In this document: piece after piece, positions 10,996 through 22,915 of the stretch
Position numbering within the stretch: the stretch's first letter is position 1
Layout of the letters: the number at the start of each line of letters is the position of its first letter
The notes under the pieces: model-generated
Databases searched by the model: none
What the model saw: only the letters and a program-made list of their open reading frames with translations
What the model was told of the DNA's origin: nothing
Made by a program: the position numbers and the translations under genes
From: Bigelowiella natans CCMP2755
Lineage: Eukaryota > Cercozoa > Chlorarachniophyceae
Length of the DNA stretch: 42,447 bases
NCBI GenBank assembly: GCA_000320545.1
Contig: ADNK01001696.1
Location: 1-42,447 of the forward strand
Direction: 5' to 3'

Positions 10996-11268
10996 CCACT
11001 AGATATATCGTCTTTGGATGTTTCGCCATCTTCGCATCCATCGGATTCGGCATTCTGCAGCACCAGAACCCCCGGTAAATAACCACATAATAAAGATGGT
11101 AACGTAACGATGGTGACTCTTTTGAAAATCACGCATTCTACAGATTAGCACACATGTTTGACAATCAGAGAAGCTATCCTTCGTGCTGACAACCAACCAA
11201 TTAATAAATATTGCAGGAAATTAGCTGATCCTGATCTCATCCCTACCAACGCACGAGTCGCAGCCTAG
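9052..11268 (+). CDS. CDC50/LEM3-family subunit of a P4-ATPase phospholipid flippase
   Basis: Known role: CDC50 proteins are two-helix, glycosylated partners needed for ER exit and activity of P4-ATPases that move phospholipids to the cytosolic leaflet. Exons: 9052-9091, 9163-about 9206, 9297-9356, 9488-9612, 9675-9747, 9812-9869, 9990-10242, 10454-10521, 10625-10715, 11003-11074 and 11217-11268, about 311 residues. Hallmarks in order: 'RQRLKAWQPIVTPSK' before helix 1 ('ALLGALLLSIGAVI'), 'PMRFSYSLTNYYQNF', 'YVKSRSDWQL', 'PCGLVANSFFND', the cysteine-rich loop, 'FVVWMRAAGLPTFRKLY', 'NNYPVDPFGGTK', and helix 2 ('YIVFGCFAIFASIGFGIL') with a short tail. Three N-x-S/T sites lie in the ectodomain region (NGT, NTS, NAS). 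The exon 2/3 junction is unresolved: 'VTPSK' looks coding but the only phase-0 donors are before it or far after it. Confidence 0.95.
10725..10824. repeat. Self-complementary (AC)n-(TA)n-(TG)n array in a CDC50 intron
   Basis: (AC)11, a short GC segment, about 20 TA units, then (TG)11 follow directly. This order is its own reverse complement, so one strand can fold into a long hairpin. A further (TG)n tract at 10950-10993 precedes the acceptor at 11001-11002. The arrays fill much of the 287-base intron 10716-11002. Confidence 0.9.
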
Positions 11269-12094
11269 CAGAAATCTAGAAATGTTAATAATTTACCTTC
11301 TTGCCGAGTAAACTTTAGAATAATACAGGAACATCACTAGAGTACAAACATTCGTGTCATGTATTGTGGGGGGTTGCGTGAATAGGCATCGCAGTCGTAT
11401 CCCTTTGCCATGTGCGTGCCATTACGCGTCGAATGGCATGGCTATTGTAACGACTGGCGCGACGACACAATGCCAGAATGGCTTGTTGCACGTTCAACGC
11501 GTGAGCGTGCTAGCGTGCTTTGTGTTGCATCGTCGAAGCATCGTTGGTGGAACGTCCCGAGCTAGCGATATCTGGACGTTTCACACACGTCTGGCACGTC
11601 TGTCTAGCTGTGCGGCAGTCAAGTGACTGCTAGTTGTGTTGCTAGTCGGGGTGTCACGTGCTAGCAGCTAGCCAGCGTTGTTCGCTACAATCTAGCAATG
11701 CCGTCTGGAACAAGTGTTCGCAGAGGAGCTAGGGAGGCACAAAAAAACACTCTGCGGCTGAAAGGCGCCTGCTACAGCCGCAACGACGACGTGCTTCAGC
11801 ACATCGGCGATGCTCATGCCTGCAACACTTGGAACGCAGCTAGCTAGCTATGTAGGCAGCACCATTCTAGCATTGCGTCTGTGGGTGATCCTCCAGCATC
11901 GCTAGGAGAGACTCTCGAGTTTCAAATTTCCAGGAGCAGCATTCAGCAGCCCTGCGTCAGCATGTTCTGACCAATTGGTGGTCATTCGCATTGAGCGACA
12001 AACTAATTCCGTGTCGTTCTGAACTAATTCCATGCCATTTTCCATGAGAAATCAGGAAATCCCTTGTTCGGCATCATCAGCCCGCTGATGCCGG
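11269..12094. other. 3' flank of the CDC50 gene with unusual word composition
   Basis: From about 11340 to 12060 the sequence is rich in GCTAGC, TGCTAGC, GCATGG and CGTGC words, like the 3' flanks at 4917, 6887 and 26640. An open frame at 11354-11626 has no family resemblance. Nothing else recognised. Confidence 0.5.
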
Positions 12095-12726
12095 ATGTTC
12101 ATCTCGGTCCTGCCGAAACATGAAACGAACCGCACTTCGCCGCCCTCTTCCGATTTTGCCCAAGAGAAGGGATTTCGTAACGGTTCCCCCCTTTTCACGT
12201 GCACGCCACGCGTCGATTTTCGCGGTTACCCTTGTGGACCTCTTCAGGCGAATCTCTTCAGGATGGGCTGGAAATGGAAGTCGCCTTCATCGAGCTGAGC
12301 GCCTTTCCTCGGAATGCAACAGCTTGAAAAGCCACGAACGCTACTTTCGGAGAGCACGGAGGGGGTAGTGCCGGCACATGCGGCTCGTGGAAGTTCCGTT
12401 GGAAAGCAGGAAGTGCTTACCGCTCCGTTTCTACGTTCGAAATGACGACTCGCAAGTGCCCCGACTTCTTCTCGCAAGAAAGCCTGTCCGTTTCAACACG
12501 TGTTTGATAGATCTTCGGGGATCAATGGGCCTTGATACTAGAAAAACGAAGATTTACGAGGAAGAGAGTCTCTCATAGACAGAAATAGCCTGATTGTCGG
12601 CTTTCATCCGGCGAATTAACAAGTTATTTCGCTCCATGCTTGCTGAAAGGAGAGAAAGGCAGGTTCTTGTCAATGATGGGGTACAGGAATTCGTCGACAA
12701 AAAGAGAGTAGTCAAGTCTCAAAAGG
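12095..12726 (+). other. Open frames with weak coding character, possible exons
   Basis: Two plus-strand stretches may be exons. ATG 12378 to stop 12578 gives 66 residues reading 'LRFYVRNDDSQVPRLLLARK' then 'LIDLRGSMGLDTRKTKIYEE', which vaguely fits the doublecortin (DCX) pattern of RNGD, a basic strand, and an L-xx-L..mGL..R-kiYt block. About 12620-12726 reads 'VLVNDGVQEFVDKKRVVKS' and ends at a GTATG donor; its phase does not match the start of the 12946 gene. Overlapping minus-strand frames are equally open. I would not call a gene here on this evidence. Confidence 0.2.
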
Positions 12727-12945
12727 GTATGTTCCAACTTTATTTAACTCATGTCCGCCCTCTCCCAGCCCCGCCTCCCTATCCCGTTTGGAGCAACATT
12801 AGCTCGAAAGGCGACGTGTGTTCTTGCTCATTGCCTACTGATTCGACGTTAGTTAGATCGGAATGTTGTCGTTCTTTAGTAAAGCTGTGTCTGCCTGTTC
12901 TCTTTACTTTCAAGCGTTCATTCAACATCTCCATTCTCCCCTTGG

Positions 12946-13577
12946 ATGCCATCACAGCTTTTCTATGAGTTCATGTTGCGGTCCACATCAATCATATTCC
13001 TTTCTACCGGGGCCCTTTTCTTGCTTGCTGTCGAGCGAGCGCATGGGCACAATTGGATGGAGTCGGCCTCAAGAGAAGTCGGCAAGGTACATGGAGAGTG
13101 TAGTTAGAACATCACTACGAGCGGTAATGGTATTACGAGTAATTGAGAAACTACTACTGTAGATACCTTCTGATGATACTAGGGTCAGCAACGTGGCCAT
13201 GTGCTCCGATTTTGACAATACAAAAGGAGTCACGATTCTGTGTTATATACATTGCTAAAAAAGGCATCGACTACGAAGCCGTTCAAGCAGCGAAGTCCGT
13301 GTTCAAACACCACTGAAAAAGACACCGCAAACGTCTCATTTAGAGACGAATTCTGTTGATTAATTGGATATAATGAGCAAGCACGCTCGGTTGAGATATG
13401 TACGACACAGAGGTTCTATATTTTGCTCCACAGGTCAATCGGATACCCATGCACAGCTTGGACCGGGTCAAAGAATGGCTGTAAAGGTGTGTGTCCCCTC
13501 TCAAATCCCAGTTCTGAGACTTTCGATATGTGAGTACGCTCAAACGCACATGTGTAGAAATTTGCTAATATAAAAAA

Positions 13578-13629
<52 letters not shown>

Positions 13630-13791
13630 TATATAAATATATATACATTGTAACAGTTCGCAACCGGCCACAATAAATTTCATTACTTCGCATTGTTCTC
13701 GAGCCAGGACCAGGGATATGCCTATTTTGATTCCTACTTGGACATGGTGCGCGAGGATGTCAACAATCTTATCATGCTGCATTCAAATATG

Positions 13792-13822
<31 letters not shown>

Positions 13823-16327
13823 TTATCTGCTCAAGTACTTTGTTGAATCATGATGTTTCCATGTCTCTATTTACCCAAGTAGTTGCCATTAACAATCTAA
13901 AGGTAAAAGATTACATAGGCTCTGCACCTTCGAGTGCGAACGTGGCAGGTTCTATGCAGATGAAACATAGACGCATGCGTGCAAACATCTATTTAGTATC
14001 TACGAATATATATATTTTCTCAAACCATCACACATGCCAACGTCACTGCACAAAAGCACAAAAGAGATACGACTACGGTTCGTTTGCTTGGATTCTGTTT
14101 GCGAGTTGCGAGTTGGCACCAACTTTCTCTGTTATTAGATATTCGTGCATTTCTTCAGCCTCGCCACCTCACCCATGTAATTTATAATCAGCTCAAAATC
14201 CACGACTCCATCGATGCAGTAAGTCATCTGCTTTCCTCTTTATTTGCAACTTTGATTTTAAAAGAAAAAGAAGGGGGGAGGTTGGGCAGTGCTTATAGAA
14301 CACATTTTCGCGCTTACGCGGGCGCACACAAGAATTGGCCACATACCGTAGAGTAATAGACACTATATCAAGTCAATTAAAATGGAAAGTTCGCACAAAA
14401 ATGTTGCAATCACAATTCATCAAATGGAAAAGGTCATTTCCACGCTGAATTTTATGAGTTTTGCGGTCTCGTTTTAGAACGAATCCGGCCTTATTTTCAC
14501 GCTGGAATAATGACTATTCAGGTCATGAGAACTGTCCTGATGGCGTCGGAGGCGTTGTGGACCCCAATGATAATGACTACTGCGATCATCCTCACTATAG
14601 CTCTATCGTGCATCGGTAGTAGTAGGCACCAAAGCAGTGCGTGGAACGTATTATTACATTAGATATTTGACGGCCACCAACATAGTAATCGGTATTTTGA
14701 GAAGTATCAACTGACAGTCGATGGTGTTGCTCCGTCAGATACACTTCGAGCTTGATTAGAGACGACCAGATGGTGAGCCATCTCACATTCCCTTCTGTCT
14801 TGGCTATATTTCGTGGGGGGACGAAAAACGGGATTGGTGGAATTTGAATGATCTGCTCTAGCAGTAGCGTCGATAAGATAATCACCGTAGATTTCCCGCG
14901 AATATCCACACCCTCTCCCTGTGACAGGTATTCTATAAATCTGCAAAATACCCATGGCTCCTTGGTAAATCTACTGTTTTTCGAAGACAACACTGGCGAT
15001 ACCCATTAGCGGGATTCCTTCTCTGCCCTCCCCCTTTTTTCCATAACGTCAATGCAATGGATTCTGCTAATCTCTCCATCCCAACTCCTTCTTGCACTCT
15101 CAAGGAGCGATTCGATATGAGAACTTGAATCATGCGCCAAACGACGCGGACGTCTTCTGCATGCCCGTCCCCTTCCAACAAGGTACGGTGGAAAGAGGGG
15201 CCGAATAAGAGCAGCCCACATCTGCAGATAGATGAGTAATCGGGAGATCGAAACGTATTCTCGCCGATGTATCTAACGAAGTTGCGATTGATGAGTTGTG
15301 TGCGTTACATGTATTGTGTGAGAGTGAGGGGGAGACAAAGAAAGAGAGAGAGGGAGGGAGAGAGAGAGAGGGGGGGGGGGGGAGGGGGGGGGAGGGAGAG
15401 AAGAGAGTGCTGGCATTGTGTGTCGTCGTCTGAGACATGTCGGCTAATAGGAAAAGGGCACCACTACATGCTGCATTGGATTTGGAGAGGTAAGCACCAA
15501 TTCCCTAGCATTTGGTCAATTTCATGAACAGCAGCGAGAAAGAAACAGCAAGGCACACCCATTACATGGTGCATTTTGGAGTTTCTATTTCTGAATATGA
15601 GGATCTGCGACCTGAGCCGATGAATCTGGCTTCGTCGCATCGCATGATTTCGTATCTCTCTGTTCTGGATTGAATCTGAAGACTTTACACTACTTTAAAC
15701 AGTCTTATCACGCGCACACAACAACTCTCTATATCACCAGGATACTATGATGTGGTGGACGTGCATGCTTTTGAAGAAGAGATTCCAGCCGATGAAATAT
15801 ATGGTAATGGCCTTACAAGAAATCGTCTTTACAAAAAACCTTATAACGACCAGCTTTTCCCTCTTTCAACTACCCCCCCCCCTCCTCTCTGTCTCTGTGC
15901 TGGTGGGCTTGGACATAAAAGGGAAGAAAACGAGTTCGTTCGAGTTTAATCGTGTCGATCACTGCCAGTTCTTCACTCCGCAGCGACTTGTCGGTTCCAT
16001 GTGGAGCTGATGATGATGATGATAGTTATTATGATGATGATTTAAAAATCGGAGCAATTCTGATGCTGGTATCGTCAATTTGAAGAGATAAGGGAAACTG
16101 TGAAAAGAATGCTACAAATGAACTGTTCCTACCTGCTCACACATTCTCCTTCTTTAGTGCGGTCACGACGAGCGAGCGGCTGCATGACAAAAGCGTTACA
16201 TGTTTGCTCCATCACCATTTCGTTAGGCTGGCCCAGCCAGAGAGGCCACAGAGACGGTTTCATCTTGCAAAAACGATGCTATCGAAGGTGATGATGAGAA
16301 GTGAAGTAACAGAAGCAAAACTACAAC

Positions 16328-16360
<33 letters not shown>

Positions 16361-17033
16361 GCTCTCTTGCAAACTTGCTCGCACGTGCATGTGCATTGTG
16401 GAGCGCCAAAAAACGTGTTTCTCATTTTGTACAAAAACCATCCTTTCTGCCGAGGCTGACAACACAGTCACCGTGAATCTCATGGCTATAAACGTCGTTC
16501 CAACACGCTTTGACGATACCAGCAGCCCGAAGGTCGAAATTATAACTGTAATTTCCTGCAAAACAAGCTTGCTTCGGTGTGAGATCTGCAGCGAATGTCA
16601 CATACCCGGTTGCCATTGAATAGGTGCTTCATCCGTTTGTCAATGGACCCTGGACACCATTTGAGTAGGGTCTTCGATGAAATTTTTCCCATAGTTTTCT
16701 TAGTGTTATTTGCGGTATGAGCTTTCATCATTTGAAGCAATGACGACATGCCTTTTCCTCCACGTACGATTGTGCTGCTTCTACCCTTAAAAAAAAACAG
16801 AGACGTTGAGGAGCACGGCTACTTCTTCAATCCCGATTATATCCAATATGTAATTTCGCCAACGTTGCCTTGCTATACGCAAATGCCATGAAAACAGTAC
16901 CTCGTGATCATGATTATCTCTGTCGCAGGCTGTATCTGGGTCTGCGTTTGAGCTAGAAGGTGCAAGAGGAATGAAATTTGCATGGGGGATGAGGAGGACA
17001 GCTCTGATTTCCCTATTTCGGGTAGAGGAATAG
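12946..17033 (+). CDS. Unrecognised membrane protein with signal anchor and one internal helix
   Basis: Eight exons chain in phase: 12946-13086, 13434-13480, 13704-13902, 14159-14218, 14522-14615, 15741-15803, 16803-16849 and 16929-17033 (TAG), 251 residues. The N-terminus 'STSIIFLSTGALFLLAVERA' looks like a signal peptide or anchor. A luminal-type helical region follows ('VKEWLQDQGYAYFDSYLDMV'), then a (CA)n tract read as His-Thr, 'LTHVIYNQLKIHDSIDAV', a second hydrophobic segment ('PMIMTTAIILTIALSC'), and an acidic segment 'VHAFEEEIPADEIYDVEEHG' before the C-terminus. Two acceptors are unusual (CGAG|C and CAGAG|A) but are needed for phase. ATG 12946 was chosen because the frame is open from it and leads straight into the hydrophobic stretch. 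The stop could be bypassed by a GTAGAG donor at 17021. Family unknown. Confidence 0.6.
13579..13645. repeat. (TA)n microsatellite in intron
   Basis: About 67 bases of TA units with a few interruptions, in the intron between exons 13434-13480 and 13704-13902 of the 12946 gene. It is the direct upstream neighbour of a CGAG acceptor. Confidence 0.9.
13792..13820. repeat. (CA)n tract inside a predicted exon
   Basis: About 14 CA units lie within exon 13704-13902. The frame entering from 'VNNLIMLHSNM' passes through the repeat as alternating His-Thr and leaves, still in frame, into 'SLFTQVVAINNLK' and a GTAAAAG donor. No in-phase donor was found before the repeat that would turn it into an intron. 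Confidence 0.7.
14595..14993 (-). CDS. Antisense open frame inside the large intron of the 12946 gene (doubtful)
   Basis: A 132-codon minus-strand frame, with another of 82 codons at 14933-15181, lies wholly within plus-strand intron 14616-15740 apart from its first about 20 bases. It includes hydrophobic stretches ('STVIILSTLLLEQIIQIPPI') and ends at a stop. A second minus frame over the same bases is also open for 83 codons, so stop-poor composition may explain both. It could be a nested gene or nothing; no family resemblance. Confidence 0.2.
   Translation of the reverse strand: MLSSKNSRFTKEPWVFCRFIEYLSQGEGVDIRGKSTVIILSTLLLEQIIQIPPIPFFVPPRNIAKTEGNVRWLTIWSSLIKLEVYLTEQHHRLSVDTSQNTDYYVGGRQISNVIIRSTHCFGAYYYRCTIEL
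16329..16359. repeat. (CA)n microsatellite in intron
   Basis: About 15 CA units inside the 999-base intron 15804-16802 of the 12946 gene. Confidence 0.9.
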
Positions 17034-17576
17034 GTGTTTTCAACGCCATTGTGTTTCCAGGCACTGTAACGTCAACATCCATCGATTATGAGAGATTTTT
17101 GAATCGGTACTGCTCCAACAACACAAAAACAACAGAAGGAACTCTATGCGTCCATCTCCTTCCCTCTCTCACCACGTTCCCTTCCCCGCCCGCCCCCTGC
17201 TTCTGTCTTCATTTTGTAGCGGTGTGAGCTTCATACATCAAAAGAGCTGTAAAGGAGGTAGTGGGGAGGGGGGAGGGGGGGTGACAAGTAGCAGAACTAT
17301 GTCATTTATGAGGGATGAATTGATGAGGTCAACCGATGGTTCGTCTCTGGAAGACAGTAATTTAGAAAGTATTTGAAAAAATGTTTCTTTATCGAGCCTT
17401 TTAAAAGACTCCTCAAGCTTCCTTGGTTTGGACGGATCTTATCCCTTTTGCCACTTGTTGATTGTATTTTTGACAACGTCGGTGCTTATCCTCTTTCCAT
17501 TTCATTATCGGCACAGTCCCTACAAATGCCAGGACCTTCATTGATGCGACGAGTAATGTCCATTGCCTTAAACATG

Positions 17577-17618
<42 letters not shown>

Positions 17619-18119
17619 TGTTGTGTGTATGTGCACGTTTCACACACTAATACATATAGTCCGGTAGCCATATAAAGAAGAGAATTGTTTGTCGCGACTC
17701 AGTGTCTCATTTTCACATCATCATATATATATTGACTCAAAAGTGACAAAGTGTGAGTGTGTGTGTTTGAGCGTACTGAGGGGTTATTTTATGGCTATAT
17801 AAACAGATGCATGCCTGGCGAATAGCAATTGTCAAGGCGTCACACACTTGGTTCTAAATACATACAAACGGACCCTAGTGTTGTTGCTACTGTTCTATGT
17901 TGTCTGCACCGTCACCTCTCTGGATGTATCTGCGCAAAATAATGAAACACGGCTCTGGAGAGATAGGGAACACTAGGAAAAACACGTTGTTGAATATTTG
18001 TGATGAAAATGTGAAATTTAGGCTTTCGGAAACTCAAACTCGAGCATGGCATTTGTGGGAGAGCATGAGTACAGCAGTGTTTAGACATGTTCACTGAAGT
18101 TTTTTCCTTGCATCTCTCT

Positions 18120-18158
<39 letters not shown>

Positions 18159-18229
18159 GAATACTCAACGATTAATGGAATTTCCCATCTGCCAACACCC
18201 TTCTCCTCCTCCCCCCTCTTCAATAAAAG
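17034..18229. other. Spacer and probable 5' region of the lectin-like gene
   Basis: Holds a (TA)n array (17580-17616), a (CA)n array (18124-18154) and a TATA-like octamer TATATAAA (17796-17803). About 80 bases after the TATA-like box is a frame with strong signal-peptide character ('LLLLFYVVCTVTSLDVSA', 17886-17939) that ends at a GTATCT donor but has no in-frame ATG; an acceptor CCCTAG lies just before it. This is a candidate secretion-signal exon of the downstream gene. The first exon with the ATG was not identified. Confidence 0.35.
17796..17803 (+). promoter_or_regulatory. TATA-like box ahead of the lectin-like gene
   Basis: The octamer TATATAAA stands alone, outside the dinucleotide arrays, about 90 bases before a signal-peptide-like exon. 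It could position transcription of the lectin-like gene; it could equally be chance in AT-rich DNA. Confidence 0.25.
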
Positions 18230-18623
18230 GTTTCGACTGTGCACAGGAGCGGAATTGGAAACGAAAACTGGCGACCAATGGAATGTTTATCACTACGACC
18301 CCCATCCAGCACCGACAGGGTAGCACGAATCATTTCCCAAATGTCCAATCTCTTTTCATGTGGTTCCATGTTGCTGATGTGTACGTGACACTGACATGTT
18401 CCTACTGGAATGCTCTCTACATAGGAGCGATTGAAATAATATCAACTTACAATGTCTCATTGATATACATACAAAATGTGTGTGTGCGTGTGTGTGTGTG
18501 CACCAGCATGATAGGCCCTTCTGAATGGACCGACAGCAATCATTTTGTTCTTCGGTAGAGCTAGGGCATCATCTATACATACACAGTCACATAGATAGTA
18601 CATAAATTGAATGATATTTCATG

Positions 18624-18660
<37 letters not shown>

Positions 18661-18664
18661 ATTC

Positions 18665-18704
<40 letters not shown>

Positions 18705-21700
18705 GAGTATCCTTTGTCCCAGATGACCCTGCTCATCCCGTGGCACTTCCAAACAGTAAGAAGGACGCTAACAAAAATTGAAACAACAGCCAAAATTAGA
18801 ATGGCAAAAAAATTAGAACAACACAAATTTCTCCGACAAGAGTCCTAAAAACCAAACTGAAGACCAAAAATAGCCGGAGTGACTAGTAGTAGATGAGGCA
18901 ACCGTGAAGAGTTATTTACTGGAACATGCTTGTGTTATTATCAGGCTGGTACCAAGACAACGGGAAGACCTTTGGGACAAGAAACGATGGATATAAGTAT
19001 GGTATGTGTCAGCAATGCACAAGCTGTTGTAGCCCCACATCGTTCGCACTCAAGTAGAGAGAAAGAGAGAGGGAGAGAATGGAGGCCGGGGGGGAAGAGG
19101 AAAGAGTGAGAACCATATTCCAAGGGAAATTTAGAGAGGAATTGTGTTATAAATATATTGAAAGGCTGGAAATGCAGAGTGGAGCATGAGATTGTTTTAA
19201 GCAGCTACGATCAAGACAATACCGGCCCTGAAACAGGTACGAGATTACGCTCTCCATAAGAGCTTCCGCTTTGTTCGCCAACAACAAAAACAACATCGGG
19301 CCCCAGCCGTACCGTACGGGGCAAAGTCCATTCAGTCTCTCTTCATCTTTTGCCAGGGAGCTACTGTTTGAGAGAGTGATTCGTGATCTTTTGGATGTGC
19401 ACAGGGCAGACAGTGAAGAATGAGGTTAACAAGCTTTGCAATGGAACCAACAACTACTGGGAGGCCAAAGTGCCAAATGGCCTCTATGCAGTCACAATAT
19501 ATCACGTGAGTGAATGAAGCATCTTGCCTAGCGATTGGCTCGAATATCAAACTAGCGGCGCTCTTGAATTCCATGCTATTTTCCCTCGCGAAATGGCTTC
19601 TGCCTCGTAATAGTAGAATTGAATAGATGCTTGCCGCAGCAAAAAAAAAAAAAATCGTACGTGCTCATTCTATGCAAATAAACCAGGGAGGGAGTGAGTT
19701 TGGCGCGGATGGCTGCTACGTGGAAGGGCACAGAGTCCGAAGGGACAATGGGCGAGACCAGGTGGGTATATCCGCCTCCGCACCGTTTGATCTTTTAGAA
19801 ATAACATCAATTGATTCTCTTAATTCTCACTGTAAGCACCATCCACCTCTTTCTTCTTCTTCTTCTTCTTCTCCTTCTTCTTCTTCTCTATATTTATCTG
19901 CAAGGCTCGTACCTTTGCCTTTCGAGTCAACGTCAGGGACGGTCGTCTGACTCTAGGGCCAATGCTTACACCTGGCCTCCCTGCGGGCGGAACCAGAATT
20001 GAGCCGCAATACACCAAGGAGTGTGCCCCCACCTCCTGGATTGTGATGCATCGCATCGCCAATGGCCTTCCTCCCGCTATGATGCCGAGCCACCCCACTG
20101 GCAGCCAGGCGTGGAAACAGCTAGAGCTCGGAAGCAGCGACAGCGGGGAGGGCGTCGGCTACGTCAAGATTGCCCTTCCCGGGATGCCCTCTGCTCCTTT
20201 GCCAAGCATGTTTCCGGGGCTGCTATACACGCCTATGTGCACTGACTATTGGTTTTACATGCCGGGCGCGGCGTGTCAGGACGGGGGGCGGGCCAAGTCG
20301 AGCAAGAATCAGCACATCTTTGACCTGTATGAGCGTTGGGTGCTTGATAAGCCTGGGGTGGAGGACTCGTCGGAGAGCGGGGCAAATACCCTGCGAGGAT
20401 GGTGGCCGAGCGATAAACGCAACCACGGCGCCATTGTCTCTGTGAGCGATACGCCTTGCACGGGGGAAGGAGGTAGTCAGCACGTCGGCGCTACTACGAT
20501 TGATTCATTTTTGCCGCCACCCTCTCACCCTCTTACATTTCTACTTTCACCTCTCTGCTGCCTCATATTGCTGTTCTGCAGGTTGTCCTAGCGGCACGGG
20601 GGATCACATCTGCGAAGTAATCCACAAGACCAATCCCTGTTTATCTCGCAATGAGGACATGTGCCCGCATATCGTCGACTGTAAGGGGGCCAAAGGCAAG
20701 TACGTGCGCGTGCAATTGCGGGGGCAAGATCGCCACGCCTACTTCAAGCTGAACGCGTATCGGCGGAAACCGAGGCTGTCATCCCCAGTCAAGGGGCAGC
20801 CAAAACTATGCTATGGTCATGCTACCAGCCAGTGAGGGAAAGTGGGGAGGAGGGGGGACGAGGAGGCAGGGAGGAAAATAGAAAGAGAGAAAAAAAGACG
20901 TGCAGAGAGAGAGAGAGAGCAATAGATACCTTTAATGGCGTTGTAAGTAAGCAACAGAATACTGTCTTTGAAGAAATATTCGATATTTGCTTCGTGGTGC
21001 GTCCATAATTTCCCCCTGGCATTGTTGGCAAACAGCTCTCCAACCTCGTAAGGCGACGTTTACCTTCCCTGAGAAGCTCATTAGCACAGATCCTACGGAC
21101 CCCATCTTCTACTCAACTTGCTACTACGTGCAAAAGAAGGTCAGCCTGAGTGCGCATGCCAAATGACGCGTTCCCATCGTCGTTTTTTGAAGATGCATAC
21201 TGAAGATGAATACTCTCCGGCATCACTTATGTATGTGCTGATTTGTTCATTACAGATTGACTGGCGTTCAGTGCCTGCAGCGCCACATGAAGATGATGGA
21301 TGGTTGAAAGGCTTTTTTCATTTCCTTTACTTCTAGCGCCATCATCATTACCTTTCATCGGAAACAATACGACATAACCGCATCTTCATCTAACAGGGTC
21401 TTTGAAGGAAGCTGTCTTGATTGTGATAGTTTCAACGCTAATGTAAATGGTGAGCGACCAATGCCTTCATGGATGACGCACGCAAGCTTATACACACGAT
21501 CAGCTTTTGTTCGAAATGCGTATCAGCCGAGATCCCACATCCGCTCTCTATTTTTTTGTACAGAAATTGACGAGTTAGGGACCCCGAACTGGTTCTTTGA
21601 CAACAACTGCATCGATTGTACCAAAAAGCCTTCGTTTCAAGGTGGTGTCTTGCTTTCTGTAAAGATAGCATGAGTTCCATCAATGTCTAAGTAGAATTTC

Positions 21701-22877
21701 AGCTTGTCATACTTCCCCCCCCCCCCCCCCCTTTATTTTCCCTCTGTACTATGGACATAAAATGGTAGGCAGTGTGAATGCTCCTCCGGATAGCAGCAGC
21801 GATCCTCTTCCTAGCCGAAATTACTCGACACATGGCGATGGGCTTTATTGGTATCAAGAAGACGAAGAGGGAAGCGGCATTATGACGACAGTGCGCACCC
21901 ATAGCGTAGCAGCCTTTGGCGCACTCCTGTACTTTTCCATCTCTTTTCAAATTCTCATCCAAAAGACAAGCGGTGGTGGCGGAGAAGGGACCGCTGTGCT
22001 TCATGTAAGCTTGAAATTTGGTTGAACTCATATGCTCAAGTTTCGTCTGGGGACGGGAGGGTACATGTTGCTCTCACTCCTAAATCTTCTTTTTCCTTTG
22101 CAGATGATCGCGGGAGGCAGTGGGCCTTCAAATTTGCCATTGATTCTCATTCCTCCAAACTCGCGCAGCTTGAGCTACGTGATCTCGGATTTGGCCGACA
22201 TGTCTCGAGATGTTAATTGCCTCTCTCCTCCGCTCCCTTTGAATGAGATTGTCCATGTGCGGGTCGAAGTAACGACTGATGGTCGCCTCCGCGCGTACGT
22301 TGACTACTCTTAAGACACATTATTTTCGGTGCTATACGAGGTGTTGATGTATCTCCATTTCTCTTGTTTTCTTGTGTTTTATCGCTGCTCAGGTTTCATG
22401 GTTCGAAGCTAGTCTGCGACGTCGTGGCGTCCTCCTCCCCCGTAAGCTCTGCCTCTCTCCCAACGTCCTGGCCTGGAGAACTCTTCCTTGGTTCCCCCCA
22501 CCACCCCCCTGCCAGTCATGCTGAGTTACTTGCCGTTTACTATGGAGGGAACGGAGCGAGGATGCTAATGGGGCCGACTAAAACCCAAGTGGCCGCTAAC
22601 AAGCTCCTTGCTGACGACCTCATCACACAGAAATTGTTTCGGTTGACTTTGGATATCAAACTTAGCTCCCCGCCCTCTCCGTCCCACCAGTCCGGCCAAT
22701 GGGCGAGCATCTTCCAGATTACCAATGAGACTGGGTTGGGGTGGGGTCCACGCGCACGGAATCCCATTATTATGGTGATGCCTGACACGTATCGGTTGGC
22801 CGTGAGGGCTTCGAATGACGTCACTTTGGATCGAGGATGCAATCCAGGTGAGTATTCGTTATTGTCTTGATTATGAA

Positions 22878-22915
<38 letters not shown>

